From: Girardinichthys multiradiatus
Taxonomy: Eukaryota > Chordata > Actinopteri > Cyprinodontiformes > Goodeidae
Length of the DNA stretch: 64,000 nucleotides
Direction: 5' to 3'
Assembly (NCBI RefSeq): GCF_021462225.1
Contig: NC_061804.1
Span: forward strand, 44,641,975 to 44,705,974
The position numbers were made by a program, and so were the translations under genes. Under the pieces are notes generated by a model, which saw nothing but the letters and a program-made list of their open reading frames with translations, searched no databases and was not told the DNA's origin. Shown here piece after piece: positions 14,201-29,200 of the stretch (positions are counted from its first letter, which is position 1; each line of letters starts with the position of its first letter).

Positions 14201-17200
14201 TGTAGCATTGGCTTTGTTGCCTGCATTAGGGCTCGTCTCATTTTTGGCTTTAGGTTTTGGCTTGGGCTTGGCAAACTTGGCTTTGTTGAGCAGATAATTC
14301 ATTTCCCGTTCTAGCAGGACCAGCTTGGACTCGATGTCTCTGGACAGCAGAATTGGCCTCTCCCGTGGAGATCGTTTCTCCTGCTCTGCCACAGTCTCGT
14401 TTTTCCAAATCTGCAGCAGAAAAATGTCAAACATAAAGGCCAGATTGCCAGAACTAACACAATATGAAAGGACTAAAAAGCTTTTCATACTTGAAGCTTA
14501 AATTATAGCTTGCAACCAAGATAATAGACTACATTCAACAGAAAAACTGCCACAACTTAGTGAGATAGAACAGTTAAAGAAAGGTGTCCATGAACCAGCA
14601 GAAAAAACAATTGTTGAATTATGGAAGATGGCGGGAATGAAAATTATTGCGTTACTAGCAGTGGCGGATGCTGGTCTTTCAAGGAGGGGAAGCTCAATTT
14701 CAAGAATGCGGATTCGCTCATTTTGCTGTCAATCAAAAAGGGATTCAGCCTCAGGCAGATCATCCAATCATCATGCAGAAGCTGAGCGTCTGAGCCAGCC
14801 GAGGCCAGCCCACTGCCCCATAGACCCTCAGAAACGCTGAGCATCCAATGGGCGGGACAAAGCCCAGCATTTTTGCTTCGCTATTGAACTCACTGTTTAA
14901 AGCACTGTGAAGCTGCAGGAATGAGTGAGAGGAAAGCCGCGTCGTCACCAGTGATAAGAAGCTGATTCTGAACCAAAGTTGAGCGTGTTGTAGTGCATAT
15001 TTAGTCAATGACATGTACACACAACAGTATATATTTGATCACTTATTTTTTTGACATTTTAGGGGAAGCTGAGCTTCCCTGGCAGTCTGAGAGCAATTGC
15101 CACTGCTTCAGGCTTGTAAACGTGTTTCTGTCTTCTACCAGTGAGCAGCAGAGTCCCTTCAAATCACAAAAATAGAGCAACACCCATTCACAGCTGCCAA
15201 GAGCAACAATTAATATGCACCACCTACTGTAGTTTCATTGATGACTTTTTCCAACATATTTAGCTCAACTTCTGTAAATATGTGGTCATCTTCTGGAATC
15301 AGTTTGGCACTCCTGTAAAAGAAAAAGAGCTCAGTCCAAACCTGCGTACAAAAAATGCTTCATACAGCTGTGTTCAAAATAGTAAAAAAAAAAAAAAAGT
15401 TTCCATTTTAAGACATTTTCTTTCTATGGAGACGAATGCAGTGAGAACAATGCACATTCCATTTAAAAACAAAAAAAAGAAAAAGGGATCAAATGTGTGA
15501 GGAAAATAAAAAATATGCTGTTCCCAAACAGCTGTGTCAAAATCTATATTTACAAACTCAAAGTTTTACAGTAGAACTGAAAAATGCTCCAAGATTTAAC
15601 TTTTCTGTTCTCAGAACTTCACATCTGTGATCAACATCTGGCAACCACAAACAGGTATTCCAGTAAAGCATGATGGAACCACATTCCACAATTTCACTAC
15701 ATTTCTTGGTTTTGCCTTCAGAACAGCATGTTTGATGTTTTCTTTGGATTAAGTTCTAGGGACTGCGCTTCATAATGGTAATGTTGTTGGTCTGGAACCA
15801 AAATACTGCTCACTTATTGGCAAATTTTTGTGTAAAAAGGCAACATAGCAATTTAAAGTATTTTGATGTATTCAAATATGTGCAAAACAATATGCTGATA
15901 GCTTGGCTACAAATAGCCATCTTATAATTGCTACAGTATAAACAGTTAAACGGTACACATGAGCTGATGATTGGCTGAGTCTTTGTCATTTTGGCTATTC
16001 TTTGATGCATTGAAATAGTCTATTTTCTTCCATATCTTTCTTGATTTGGCCTCCATTGTAAAGCATTTACAAACCATTTCAGCTGAGCAGCCCATTATTT
16101 GTGCCGTTATACTGCCTCTCTTTAAAATTCAAGTATGCCATTCTTCTAAATAATGTCTGGAATGATCCATTTTACTCCAATTTTTAGAAAGATATGCACC
16201 ATAACCAGCTTATACTGCTTCCTTCGACCTTTGTTCGACTGATATTTTAAACAGCTTTCTTACGTTGCCCAGCTGTACACCCACCTGAGGAAGAACGCCG
16301 ATGTGTTGAGCATGTTGTCGAGGGTAGTTAGGAGTTCTGGCCACTTCCTCCGCTCCTCAACTCGGAAAAACATGTCCTTACACAGGCTTTTAAGATGAGA
16401 CAGCTTCTCTCTGAGCTCCTTGGTGGTGGCGGTGTAGCCCTCTTCATCCATCCAATCGGAAGCATCCCTCAGCTTGGTTAAGATCTGCTCCTGTTCCTCC
16501 TCTGTCACAACATGCTGGTGATCCTCCTGGTAAAGCTTTTCCTGCACACATAAAGCAAACATAGCTACTTTATTCATATTGGGTCTTAATCAGGCTAAAT
16601 ACTTTTATGACAATAATTGTTTAGCTTCTGTCACTTACCTGTGTCTCAAAGATAAAGGCTTCCAGACTGTTAAGAACCTTCTCCCTTTCTTGCTTTGCTA
16701 GATCTCTGTCAGTCAAATCCTGTAACCTGAAAAGACCAAATCATTGGTTTTACAGATTAAACAGACAACACAATATAAGAATTAAGAATTTAGAACATTT
16801 ACTTCTTTTTGGAGGAAAGAATGTCATCAGCAGTGGGATCCACAACATCATTGATGAGAAGTTCCATCGTGACATCTTCAGATATCTTGGTTCTTTTCAC
16901 TTGAGGTTTTTCCTTCTTCTCACTCTCTGCGTTTTCTGATTTCTCTCCACCTTTTTCCTCCTAAATGAGGACAGATAACATTTTTAACAACTGCAGCAGA
17001 TGTCCAAACAGCTAACTATTTATAATTATTATTATTTTACCGGGGTCTCAGTTTTGCTGGTTGTGTCCTCTGACTTCTCCTGGCTTTTCTCTTCATTTGT
17101 ATTTCTCCCAAAATCATCTTTAGTCTCTTTATCTTTGGCTTTCTGGCCCTCCTTGTTCTCCTTTGCAGATTCAGGAAGAACCTCTTCTTCCTCCTGAACA

Positions 17201-20200
17201 AAGAAAATAAAAAATACAGTGTGGTGAACAAGTATTTGATAAAATGACAATTTTGCAGGTTTTCCCACTTGCAAAGGATTAGAAGTCTCTAATTTTTATC
17301 ATAGGGACTATCATAGTGACAGAATCTAAAACATAAATACAGAAAAATCATATTGTTACACAGCCAGGTTATGAGTTGGATCCTATTGCTGTGTGGCCAT
17401 GCAGACTGAGGGACAGTTACCTGGACAGGTTCAGTTACATTTGTAGTAGGCTCAGAGGACCCTCCTCCAAACAAGGTGGAAATCGTGTTGCCCAGTTCTG
17501 AAATAAAGCAAATTTTGTTAACGGTTAAAAACTACAACTAAAATTTGCAAGATTACGGATTGGAAACGAATCCCTCAGGCAATTCAGAATCTGCCAGATC
17601 ACTGCTGGGATGAATATTAAGGTGAAATGTAAGGCTCTTCAGCAGATTTGAACTAACTCTAAGTTAATGGACCATACACTTTGAAGGTTTTGCTGCCTCC
17701 ACATCGTTTTGCTATGAGGTGTAATCTTGTCAGAAAAAAAAAAAAAAGCGCTTTGGACCTAGTTTTTAAGTCTTCTGAAATAAGAATAGCACTCATTAGT
17801 TAATAGCACTTTTTCAGTGGAGATCAGTCTACGTATGCATGGTGTGGTTCTGAAACTGTCAAGTCTTCATCAAAGAAACAGCCTGAGGAAGAAACTGTCT
17901 TTGTGGCGGCTGGTTCTAGCAGACAGCGCTCTTTAGTGCCACCCGAAGGTAAATGCCTAAGTTTATGTGCAGGGTGAGTGGGGTCTGCAGAGATTTTAGC
18001 AGCTCTTTTTCTGACCCTAGACCTGTATAAGTCCTGGATGGAGGGAAGGTCAGTCTTGATTATTCGTTGCAGTCTGGACCTGTCCTGTTTTGTGGATGAA
18101 CCAAACCACACTGAGATGGATGAAGACAGGACAGACTGAATGATAGCAGTGTAGAAGATGACCAGCAGCTCCTGTGGAAGGTTGAACTTCTTGAGTTGCC
18201 TCAGGAAGTCCAGTCTCTGCTGGGCCTTTTTTTGAACATTGTTTGTGTAAGGACTATCTCAAGTTTCGAGAAGTGGTGGTTCCTAGGAACCGGAAGTGTT
18301 CCACAGTTAACCCATGTAAGGTTAACAGGAAAAAACGAGAGAGACGCAGAGGGAGAGCAAAGTGTACTGTAGTCAAATTCCTTGTTTGTGTGCACAAACT
18401 TGGTAAATGGACTGAACTTATATAGCGCTTTTCCAGTCATAAAGTTTTTCCAGCTCAAAGTGCTTTACACTAGAGCCACATTCACCCAATCGCACTCACT
18501 AACCCTCACACATTCATACACCGATACGCAGATCGGTAGGCAACTTGAGGTTAAGTGCCTTGCCCAGGGGCACATCAACCTATGGCAGGAGGAAGCTGGA
18601 ATCGAACCCACAACCTTCTGATTGCAAGACGACTACTCTTCCTACTGAGCCACAGTCGCCTCAATAAAGCCGATTCTGATCTGATTGGTGGAGAACAGAT
18701 GATTGGTTAAACCAAATTTCACCCCCGTCATGTGTTTCTACTGAATAAACCAGATAAAACAGATCATTAATTGTTCAGCAATTGCTCATGATGATGGTGA
18801 CTTAAAAAATAAAATAATGGAAATCTAAAAAATAAATAAAAATTACTACCACTTACTAGTTAAAGTAGATTCCTCTTCCTTCTCTTCCACAATTGTCTCA
18901 AAGACAGACTCCACCTGTAGAAGGAATAATACACTGTATTTTATTGAACTGAATTTGACCTTCTCCTGCACCTTTCAGTAAAGCATCAAAACTGCAATGG
19001 AATCTGCAAACATTCAGAACTGAAGAACAATTGGAGGAAAATACACTGCCTCCATCAGGGAGTCTTAAGACAGTTCCTGGAAGGATTATGGGCAGAAATG
19101 ACCAGAAATATTTCCCATGAAAGACAAACATTTTTAATCACACTGTCAAATCTTACACGAGAACTGATATGTTCCTAATATCAAACATCATCGCTAAGCA
19201 AGCTACATACCGTAAAATGAATGCAATGGCTCTATCTGACCATGCAGCTATAGATTACATTTGGAGAGAAACGGGAAATGGAGACATCACTGGTGTCTAA
19301 TGAGACATTTAACTTTTATAGGATGATCTCCAGTTCTTTTCTGAAAAACATGGGTAGTACCGAAACAAAATCAATTTGATGGGAAGCATGAAAAGCCTTT
19401 ATTAAGAGAAAAATCAAAGCATATGCATGTAAGAGCAAGGGGGAAGATATGGGCGAGATTAAGCAATAGGAGACTACTATAGGAGTACCGAACTTGCGGA
19501 AGGTTTTTTGGACCAGAAATATCAAAACATTTGTAAACTGATGTTTGAACTCCAGGAAATATACAATTGGAAAGTAGAAAATGCTTTAGGTTTGCTGACT
19601 TCGTTTTATGAGGAAAGAGAAAAAAAAATGGCCAACTGCTGGCCAGAAAGTTAACAATGCAAACCTTGTAATTCCATACCAGCCATAAGAGAACACAGCG
19701 GTGACCACGACCAAGGAAATGAATAAAGGTCCTACAACAATATTTTCAGGCATTACATACCCCAAAAAAGAGCAACTGGCAAACTTTAGTGATCTAAATT
19801 AACCTAAACTGGCTCCTGAGCAAGCAGGCTTGCTGGGCAGCCCCAACGACCTCTGTATTTGTAAATACCTGCAATCACTGTCACTTTAGCACAATCACCT
19901 CCGCTACTAATTATACATGTTATTTTATATTTTTCTATTATTACCACTTGTTTTTGCACATATACCTTGTTCTTCTTTGATTGCAATTTTTTCATAACTA
20001 TCTGCACCCTACAAGATCATTTCTCCATTGTGAGATCAATAAAGTCCATCTTATCTTATGACGGGGAATAATTCTGGACCAAGTATGAAGAAATGGGAAA
20101 TCACCTGGGTTACACAGGTTTCCTGTCTAGTTTTAATGGCAGTTTACAGATATCCTGGCACTAGTGTTAAAAGAGATATATAATGAAAGATATATAAAAG

Positions 20201-23200
20201 TAGTACCAGCTATTATAGAAATACCACCAGCTATTATACATTCAGATCAAGTAGGATTTATGGAAAGTAGATCAATGAACAATGGATAATGTGAGGAGAC
20301 TGTTACATCTAATTAGTGTAAATAAAGAGAGGGCCGAAGGCAATTTTTATTCGCAGCTCTGTTAAACTTTGGGTTCAAAACCTGATTTTTTTATTTTTTT
20401 TATTATGTCCTGTCCAGCAGAGTAGCTCAGAATTGTTGTCCAAGTGGCAAGAAAAAGCCCAACAGATTTACTTTCACAAGTGGAGCATTACAGCTAACGC
20501 TTTAAAGCTCTGCTTGATTTTTATAAAAGATACTTTATTAAAAAACAGCTTTGGGATTATTTCAATTGTTATGGACACGAAGTCAGAAATGAAAAGGAAA
20601 AAAAACAAGCACAAAACTGAGAGAGGTGGGGCAAAAACAGAAAGGGGAGAGGAGAAAAGAAAAGAATGGATGAAAGAAAGAAGGATGAAGACATACAAGA
20701 TAACACCCTACATCCATATTACCAGCTTTTTTACCAAAAAGTGCACAGTACTTATCAATGCAAGATGTATTTAGTGGTAAATGCGGCTCAATATAGAACA
20801 TTTGTGTATCTGTTAACACCTGAATCTAAACACCTGTGGGTCTGAGTGTGATCGTGCTTGTTTATACAAGGTTTCACCATAGAAATATGCAATTAGTGAG
20901 TATGAGGAGCCACAGACCTCCTGGACCTATTTAATTTCTATTTAATTTATTCAATTTCCCTTTGGGATTAATAAAGTACTTTTGAATTGAATTGACCTGG
21001 GATAGATACGGAGGAGATCCGAACCACAGACATCCAAAGGCCCCCCAGAGCACAGGAACCCCAGGAGAACCACAGCCGGGATTACAGCAACCCCCCCGGT
21101 TTTGTGGGGAAAGGGTTTTGGGACTTTGTTTGAGAATGACGCCTGGATGAGAATGGTTAGAAATACTGGAATATATACAGTGGTGTGAAAAGGTTTTTGC
21201 CCCCTTCCTGATTTCTTTTTTTTTTTGCATGTTTGTCACACTTACTGTAACACAAGTAAACACAAAATGCTGTTTTTAAATAATTATTATTAGTAAGGTC
21301 GAAAAAATTCCAAACCTACATGGCCAAGTGTAAACATGTGATTGCCCCATAAACCTAATAACTGGGTAGGCCACCATTAGCAGCAACAACTGCAATCAAG
21401 CGTAAACTTGCAATGAGTCCTTTACAGCGCTGTGGAGGAATTTTGGTCCACTCGTCTTTCCAGAACTGTTGTAATTCAGCCACATGGGTGTTTTTGAGTA
21501 TGAACTGTCTTTTTAAAAGGTCATGCCACAGCATCTCAATGGGATTCAGGTGAGGACTTTGACTAGGTCACTCCAAAGTCTTTACTTTGTTTTTCTTCAG
21601 CCATTCAGAGGAGGAATTGCTGGTGTGTTTTGGACCATTGATCTGCTGCAGAGCCCAACTTTGTTTCAGCTTGAGGCCACAAATAGATGGCCGGATTTTT
21701 GGGTAGACAGCAGAACTCATGGTTCCATTCATCACAGCAAATCTTCCAGGTTCTGAAGCAGCAAGACAGCCCCAAACCATCACACTACCACCACATTTTA
21801 CTGTTAATATGTTCTTTTCTGAAATTATTTTTCTCCCTTCATATAAAAAAACATTCATTTTTGTGTTTATTTGTGTGGTCTTTGACTAATATTTAGATTT
21901 GTTTGATGATCTGAAACACTTAAGTGTGACAAACATGCAAAAAAAATAAATCAGGAAGGGGGCAAACACTTTCACACCACTGTATAAGGAAATGTAAAGG
22001 TACATTTACACAACATATCATGCAAAGATACCATTGGACACCATTTAGACTGAACAGACCTGGACTTAATGACCCACTATTTTGGAAGTGTCAAAAGATA
22101 CATCGTCTTTGGTAATGTCCAATAATTAGTGACTTTTGGTCATTTGTTGTACGTATTCTAAGTGGTTGGAAAGAATAGTACCACTTTAGTCTAAGGCGAT
22201 GTTTCTTGGTGATAAAGAACAGATACCTAATATCTCAGGAGATAAGATTTGGTTATCCTGTTGTGGATTTCAGTAGAAGCTAAGGTTATTCTTATGCATT
22301 GGAAAAAGTCCACAGGCAAATAATGGGTTAAAATGTCTTCCTATGAATGTATGTTGTATAAATTAAGCAGCAGGGATATTACTACTGCACCAATTTGACA
22401 ACAGCCAAACAGCAGGGTGATTCAGTTGTGTTCAAAAATAATAGCGTGTTTAAAAAAAACATGAGCAAAGCTCAGAATGGATAGAATAATTTTTATTTCC
22501 TTGCACTGGGAACACAACACATATTCTAAATCAAACCATGAAGAAAAATGTGATAATTTTTTTGTCAGATTACAGAAAATGAAGAAAAATTAACATTGTG
22601 CTGTTGAATAAAATGGCGGTGTCTGCAAGTTTCTTTAGAAACTGAAAAAATTACGGTATAAATGAAAATTCTTTATGATTTATCTTTCCTGTGAATCACT
22701 ACACTAATATTTGTATAAATATTGTTTCTATAAACTGCTTCACATTTGTGATGCGTGGAATCGATAAAACTCTGGCATCTGTGAATTGGTTTTCCAGCCC
22801 AGGATGATTTGACAATATTCCACATTTTTACAGTTGAATTAAAGTCCGGGGATTGGACTGGCCACTCGAGAACTTTGATATTGTTGGTCTGGAACCAAGA
22901 AGCTGCTCCCTTACTGGTGTGTTTGGGGTCGTCTTGTTGAAACACCCATTTCAAGGGCATTTTCTCTTCAGCACAAGGTAACATGACCTCTCTTCAAGTA
23001 CAGGTCCTTCTCAAAATATTAGCATATTGTGATAAAGTTAATTATTTTCCATAATGTCATGATGAAAATTTAACATTCATATATTTTAGATTCATTGCAC
23101 ACTAACTGAAATATTTCAGGTCTTTTATTGTCTTAATATGGATGATTTTGGCATACAGCTCATGAAAACCCAAAATTCCTATCTCACAAAATTAGCATAT

Positions 23201-26200
23201 CATTAAAAGGGTCTCTAAACGAGCTATGAACCTAATCATCTGAATCAACGAGTTAACTCTAAACACCTGCAAAAGATTCCTGAGGCCTTTAAAACTCCCA
23301 GCCTGGTTCATCACTCAAAACCCCAATCATGGGTAAGACTGCCGACCTGACTGCTGTCCAGAAGGCCACTATTGACACCCTCAAGCAAGAGGGTAAGACA
23401 CAGAAAGACATTTCTGAACGAATAGGCTGTTCCCAGAGTGCTGTATCAAGGCACCTCAGTGGGAAGTCTGTGGGAAGGAAAAAGTGTGGCAGAAAACGCT
23501 GCACAACGAGAAGAGGTGACCGGACCCTGAGGAAGATTGTGGAGAAGGGCCGATTCCAGACCTTGGGGGACCTGCGGAAGCAGTGGACTGAGTCTGGAGT
23601 AGAAACATCCAGAGCCACCGTGCACAGGCGTGTGCAGGAAATGGGCTACTGGTGCTGCATTCCCCAGACCTGGGCTACAGAGAAGCAGCACTGGACTGTT
23701 GCTCAGTGGTCCAAAGTACTTTTTTCGGATGAAATCAAATTCTGCATGTCATTCAGAAATCAAGGTGCCAGAGTCTGGAGGAAGACTGGGGAGAAGGAAA
23801 TGCCAAAATGCCAGAAGTCCAGTGTCAAGTACCAACAGTCAGTGATGGTCTGGGGTGCCGTGTCAGCTGCTGGTGTTGGTCCACTGTGTTTTATCAAGGG
23901 CAGGGTCAATGCAGCTAGCTATCAGGAGATTTTGGAGCACTTCATGCTTCCATCTGCTGAAAAGCTTTATGGAGATAAAGATTTCATTTTTCAGCACAAC
24001 CTGGCACCTGCTCACAGTGCCAAAACCACTGGTAAATGGTTTACTGACCATGGTATCACTGTGCTCAATTGGCCTGCCAACTCTCCTGACCTGAACCCCA
24101 TAGAGAATCTGTGGGATATTGTGAAGAGAACGTTGAGAGACTCAAGACCCAACAATCATCCATATTAAGACAATAAAAGACCTGAAATATTTCAGTTAGT
24201 GTGCAATGAATCTAAAATATATGAATGTTAAATTTTCATCATTACATTATGGAAAATAATGAACTTTATCACAATATGCTAATATTTTGAGAAGGACCTG
24301 TATTTTGATATATGCAAACTGATCCATGATCCCCTGAATGCAGACTGGAAAAGAATTTTACTTTCATCTGTCCACCAAATGTTTCTCTTCAGGCCAATTA
24401 AAGTGTTCTTTGGCAAACTGTTTCCTCTTCAGCACGTCTTTTCTTCAACAGAGGGACTTTATGGAGGCTTCTTGCCAATAGTAATGGGACAATTGGAAAA
24501 CGCCTTTGTAAAGCTAATCTCACAGATAACTTCACACCTTCTTTGATCACTCTTATCATTGGTCTTTGTTATTCTGACTATTCTTCGATCCATTCCAATC
24601 ATAGTCTTTCACTTTCATCCACGTCTCTCTGGTGTTGCTTCTGTTTTAAAGCATTGGAGATCATTTTCCACACTTCTTTATTATTTTCCCCTCAAATCAA
24701 ATTACGCTGTTCTTCTGATTAATGCCTGGAACAACCCATTTTTGTCAGGTTTTCAGAGAGAAGTTGCATGTACAACATTGTGTTGGCATCATCCTTAAAT
24801 AAGGGTAATCTCATTGACTCCTGTTTCTTCACTGAATGAATGACTTCAGTAATTGAAATCCACTCTGCTTTTTTTTTTTGACCACACCTCTTTCAGTTAG
24901 ATTATTCAGTTACACAGACTCAGGACTCTGCATATAAGTTATTTGCCATGTGGTAATATGATTTATACCAAAAACAGGGATAGATCTGGTTAGTTCAGTT
25001 ATAGTAGTCTATTATTTTGAATACAACTTGATTTCTCCCACCCTGGCTCTTCCTTCTTATGGATTTCCACACTTGATGGTTGCTTCAGGTTTTGTAATCC
25101 CTTTTCATCCAGGTGCTTTAACGCTCAACCCTTTCTGTTAGTTTCTAGTCAGTCGTTTTTGTTTCTTTGTGATTTGTCTTACTATCTGATTGTTAATGAT
25201 ATTTAGAATTATTATACTGTTCCTATGAACAAATTAGATTACGTTTGCAGATTCTGTCCATGTTGGTTGCTCATCTGTGATGAAGAGTACATTTAAACAA
25301 TGTGAATTTCTGGACACAAAATCCTCCCTTAGTGAAGTAGATCTCTCCATAACGTTTTCCCTTTAAATGCACAATGTTAATTTAAAGGGTGTTTACAGCT
25401 GGAGCATAAATTGGTAGAGGAACTCACCCGATCCAGCAGGAATACTCCACTTTCATCCATATTAAAATGAGCTTTGATTCCCTTTGACTCTGCATCTGCA
25501 TGCTTCTGGAAGCTGTCGCCCACTCCAGACAGCTTGACTGTAGTCAGGTTCAGCGAGCCAAACACACTGCAAAACACAACCATGACCAAGATTACTCACA
25601 AAGAATAAAACATCAACATTTTAGCAAACTTCATTAGGAGATAAAAATGTACAAATATCTTTTTGGTTTGTATTATATTGGTTGTCGCTGACAGCAAAAT
25701 TTACAAAGTTTTATCAGTCTCTGCTAGAGCAGAAAGTCTTAAAGCAAACCTGAGGTCCTCCTGACTTAGGAAGCTGAGGTCTCCATAGTTGATATTAAAG
25801 GCAAAGTCATCAGTGTAGCGATTGAAGGTAATGACTTTCCGCTGAGGGTAAGGCGCCATCCTCTGGAACAGGATCCGCTTGTTGTGTTTCAGGGTTTTGA
25901 TCCCGTCTTCTTCCACCTCCCGGTTAAACTCCACCTGTAAGAATGAAAGCATTTTACTTCTGTCAGGTTTATTGATGTTATAGCACTAATTCACAACAGA
26001 AGTTCACTCAGGTTGCTAAACTCTAAAATACAGAAACATTCCGTTTAGCCAAAACAAAAACGCACAAAGTCCAATTCGATTTTAGTCCGTTCCTTTACAG
26101 CATAATAATTCGTAATAAAGTCTAAAGTATTCATATAAGATCACCAAAGCAAAGCACTTCATGAAGAGCTTAATTTGTCAATGGATGTCAATACAAGGCC

Positions 26201-29200
26201 AACATACTGAAGGAGCAGGTCTAACCTGAATAGGGAAGATGGCTGCATTTCGAACCAGGAAAGGTTTCACCTTGAAGGCTTTGCTGAGAGCAGCTGCCTG
26301 GTATACAGCACCCAACGCTGCTGCCTCATCTGCATTAATGTTTTTCCCCAGCTCCTCTCTGCAAACACAAACCAACTCAGTTCTTTAATGAAACATCACT
26401 GAATGCATCCCATTTAATTAAATTAAGTAATTGAACGTCAGTAAAATTGTGTTTACACCTACTTCCCCACAGCTTTGAGCAGCACTTCCTGAACCTTGGG
26501 GACACGTGTGGCACCCCCAACCAAAATCACCTGCTCGATATCTTCCTGTTGACAGAAAGACAACTTATAGTCACAGCTGTAGCACAAGGTAATCAGTGTG
26601 GGTCAATTGTTGACAATTTGCAGAAATATAAAATATTTCATTTTTATTTCAGATGCAACTTTTGTGCACAGATAACTTTTTGCCAGTTAGAAAATTGTTT
26701 AAAAATACTATTGTGACAGGGATGAAGGTACATATGTTCTATTAGACAGAATAAACTGCACTTTGTTAGTCTGCAAGTTAGTTGGATCTAAATGAAAGAA
26801 GTGCGAGAGGACATGCTGACCAGTTTCATATCTGCTGTGGTGAGGGCATCCTGCACTGGGCCGGGCACTCTTTCAAACAGATCAGCACATAGTTCTTCAA
26901 ACTCTGCTCTGTTCACCTTTGCTTTGAAGTCTATATCATCCACCAAACCTTCTACCTGCAGGATGAGGGGAAGGCATGGCAACCAGTTAAACATGGGTCA
27001 TGTTAAAGTAAAACACAGTGACAAAGAAACAAGTATTTATAACATGTTCAGAACTGAGCTATACATAAACTGACATTTGCAAGATATGTTTTATAGACTT
27101 GATAACTGAACTTATCTGTTCAGCTGTGTTTCTCACCTAGATGAAGCCACTTTAAGAGTTACTACTGCCTTTAACTTTTTACTTTTCTTTCACATAGAAA
27201 GTACTCCTGGATCAGTTCTTCTGTGTTTATGTTTGTCTGCTCTTCCTTCTTAAACCCCCAGTCAGTCGTGGCAGATGGCTGCTCACACTGAGGCTGGTTC
27301 TGCTGGAGGTTTCATCCTGTTAAAAGGGAGTTTTCCTCTCCATTGTCTCTTCATGCACATCCAGGAAGAGTGAATACTGCAAATCACTGACTCTCAGCCT
27401 CATAGCATAATTGTCCGAGTCATATTTTGGCTAATAAGACTCAAATAAATATGCTATGAGGCTAACGATATAATCAATTAGATGAACCTATAGCCACAGC
27501 ACAGCATGCATGGTGCAGTGGAATTTTATATTTGTCAGCATGTGTGAGCTGATTAAAGATGTTCTTATTCATTCCATTTCATAAAATCTACTCTGACTGC
27601 CACCAAAACACTGCTATTGTTAGCAGCATGAAAAAAAAAAAAAGAATCAGATCAACAGAAACTTTACATGATGGAACAAATTTTATGCCTCAGGTATTTC
27701 ATTTTTTACATCTCAGTAGTTTGCCTCATGGTTATCAGGTGGCTGTACTCAGTACTAATCCAGAATATTATACTGCTTTTGCTGGTCTGCAGGGTCATCA
27801 GTTCAGGTAGAACCAGAAGTATTAAAAGGAGTGACATGTTACACTTCTTTGTTTTCCAGAATTAAATTTTTTTGTCATTTTAAACGGCTGAGTTTGTTGT
27901 GGAGCACACACAGCACTGAGCCTCATGCATATGGATGCAGGATGTTCTCGGCTCACCTGGGCCATGAAGTCAACATTTGCACTCAGCACAGTCTTCAATC
28001 TCTGAGCCTCTTTAAGAAGCTTGGCCATGGCTCGGTGGTTGTCCCTCACATCCTTCGGACTCTTCTTTTGGTTGTTGAACAGCATAGCCAGGTGGTCTCG
28101 CAGTCGCAGGTCCATTGCAAAGCCCCCCAGAGTTCGATCAAACCTTCACCCAGACGACATGAAGCATACCTTAGTCTATGTATTGACTGAAGCCGTAAGC
28201 AGCCATGTGCATTAGCGATCACTGCACCCACCCTACTCCTCGGATCTGTAACTGTGGCTGGGTACCAAACTCTTTGGTTTTCACCGTCTGATATGAGACA
28301 ACGGTGGTTGTCGTGCTGCCTGAGCCCATATCATAAAACATGACATTCTGTAATGAAACAGGTTCACACCTTTACTATCCTGCACTAAATATTGGATGAG
28401 AGGAAGAATATATCAGTCTGCATCTGAAAGATACAGACAACTCAACATATACTGCTGGGAGTCACCTTGGCTGTGCCGTCGATATCTTTCCTTCTGAAAA
28501 CACCATAATTCAAAGCCACAGCTGCATTGTCATCGATGAGCTGAAGAACCTTTAGATCGGCCATCTGTGCAGCATGCAGGACTGCCCTACGCTCTGCCTG
28601 GTTGAAAAAGGCTGGGATGGTGATGACTGCATCTTTGATGGGCTGTTCTGTGAGTTTTACAGAATGACAGGAAAAAGGTGTCCTTGATATATTCTCAGTT
28701 TTTGGATTACAACCAATCATCTTTCTCATGCCAACCAACCTGCAAATTCCTGAGCCAGTTCACGTGAATAATTCAGCAGCATCCCCAGCAGCTCCTCAGG
28801 TGAATATTGTGTCTCTCTACAAGTGAACGAGTTAAAAACAGATCAAAAGAAACCAGTAAGAATCACCAGACTAAAAAAAAAAAAAATCTTGAAACTGATG
28901 TCCCCATATCTACAGCAGCATCCTGTACTGGTTTCATGATATTAGGCTGACAACAAGAGAATCATAACACATTTGCATTTTTCTTAGGCATACCACCTCT
29001 GTTCCAACAAATGACATTGTTCTTCCTCATAACACACCCAGTCCACTGAAACTTGCACACATTTTCCCAAACTTTGAGCTGACTGGATGCAATCTGCTGG
29101 GTTTCCTTAGATAGAAAAACTTTTTATCCAATTTGAATAAAAAGCTAACTCCGACTGCACTGTTCAATTGTTAGGATTAATTGGAATGTATGTACCTGAC

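Larger units (their letters stand above)
22429..25029 (-). mobile_element. Old Tc1-like element split by a younger Tc1 (copy A)
   Basis: Left end TTGTGTTCAAAAATAATAGC and right end CTATTATTTTGAATACAACT are imperfect inverted repeats. The minus strand at 22984-22673 encodes [18 protein letters not shown] and [18 protein letters not shown], the second half of a Tc1 transposase. The active-site Glu position reads Val. The 1300-bp copy A sits at a TA inside it (22999-23000). Confidence 0.75.

Noticed and set aside
18598..18652. Functional tRNA gene suggested by A and B boxes
   Set aside because: Stems do not form a proper cloverleaf and the sequence continues into a SINE body and tail.
20433..20774. 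113-codon Lys-rich open frame in HYOU1 intron 14
   Set aside because: Purine-rich low-complexity sequence that yields Lys/Glu/Arg runs by composition alone.
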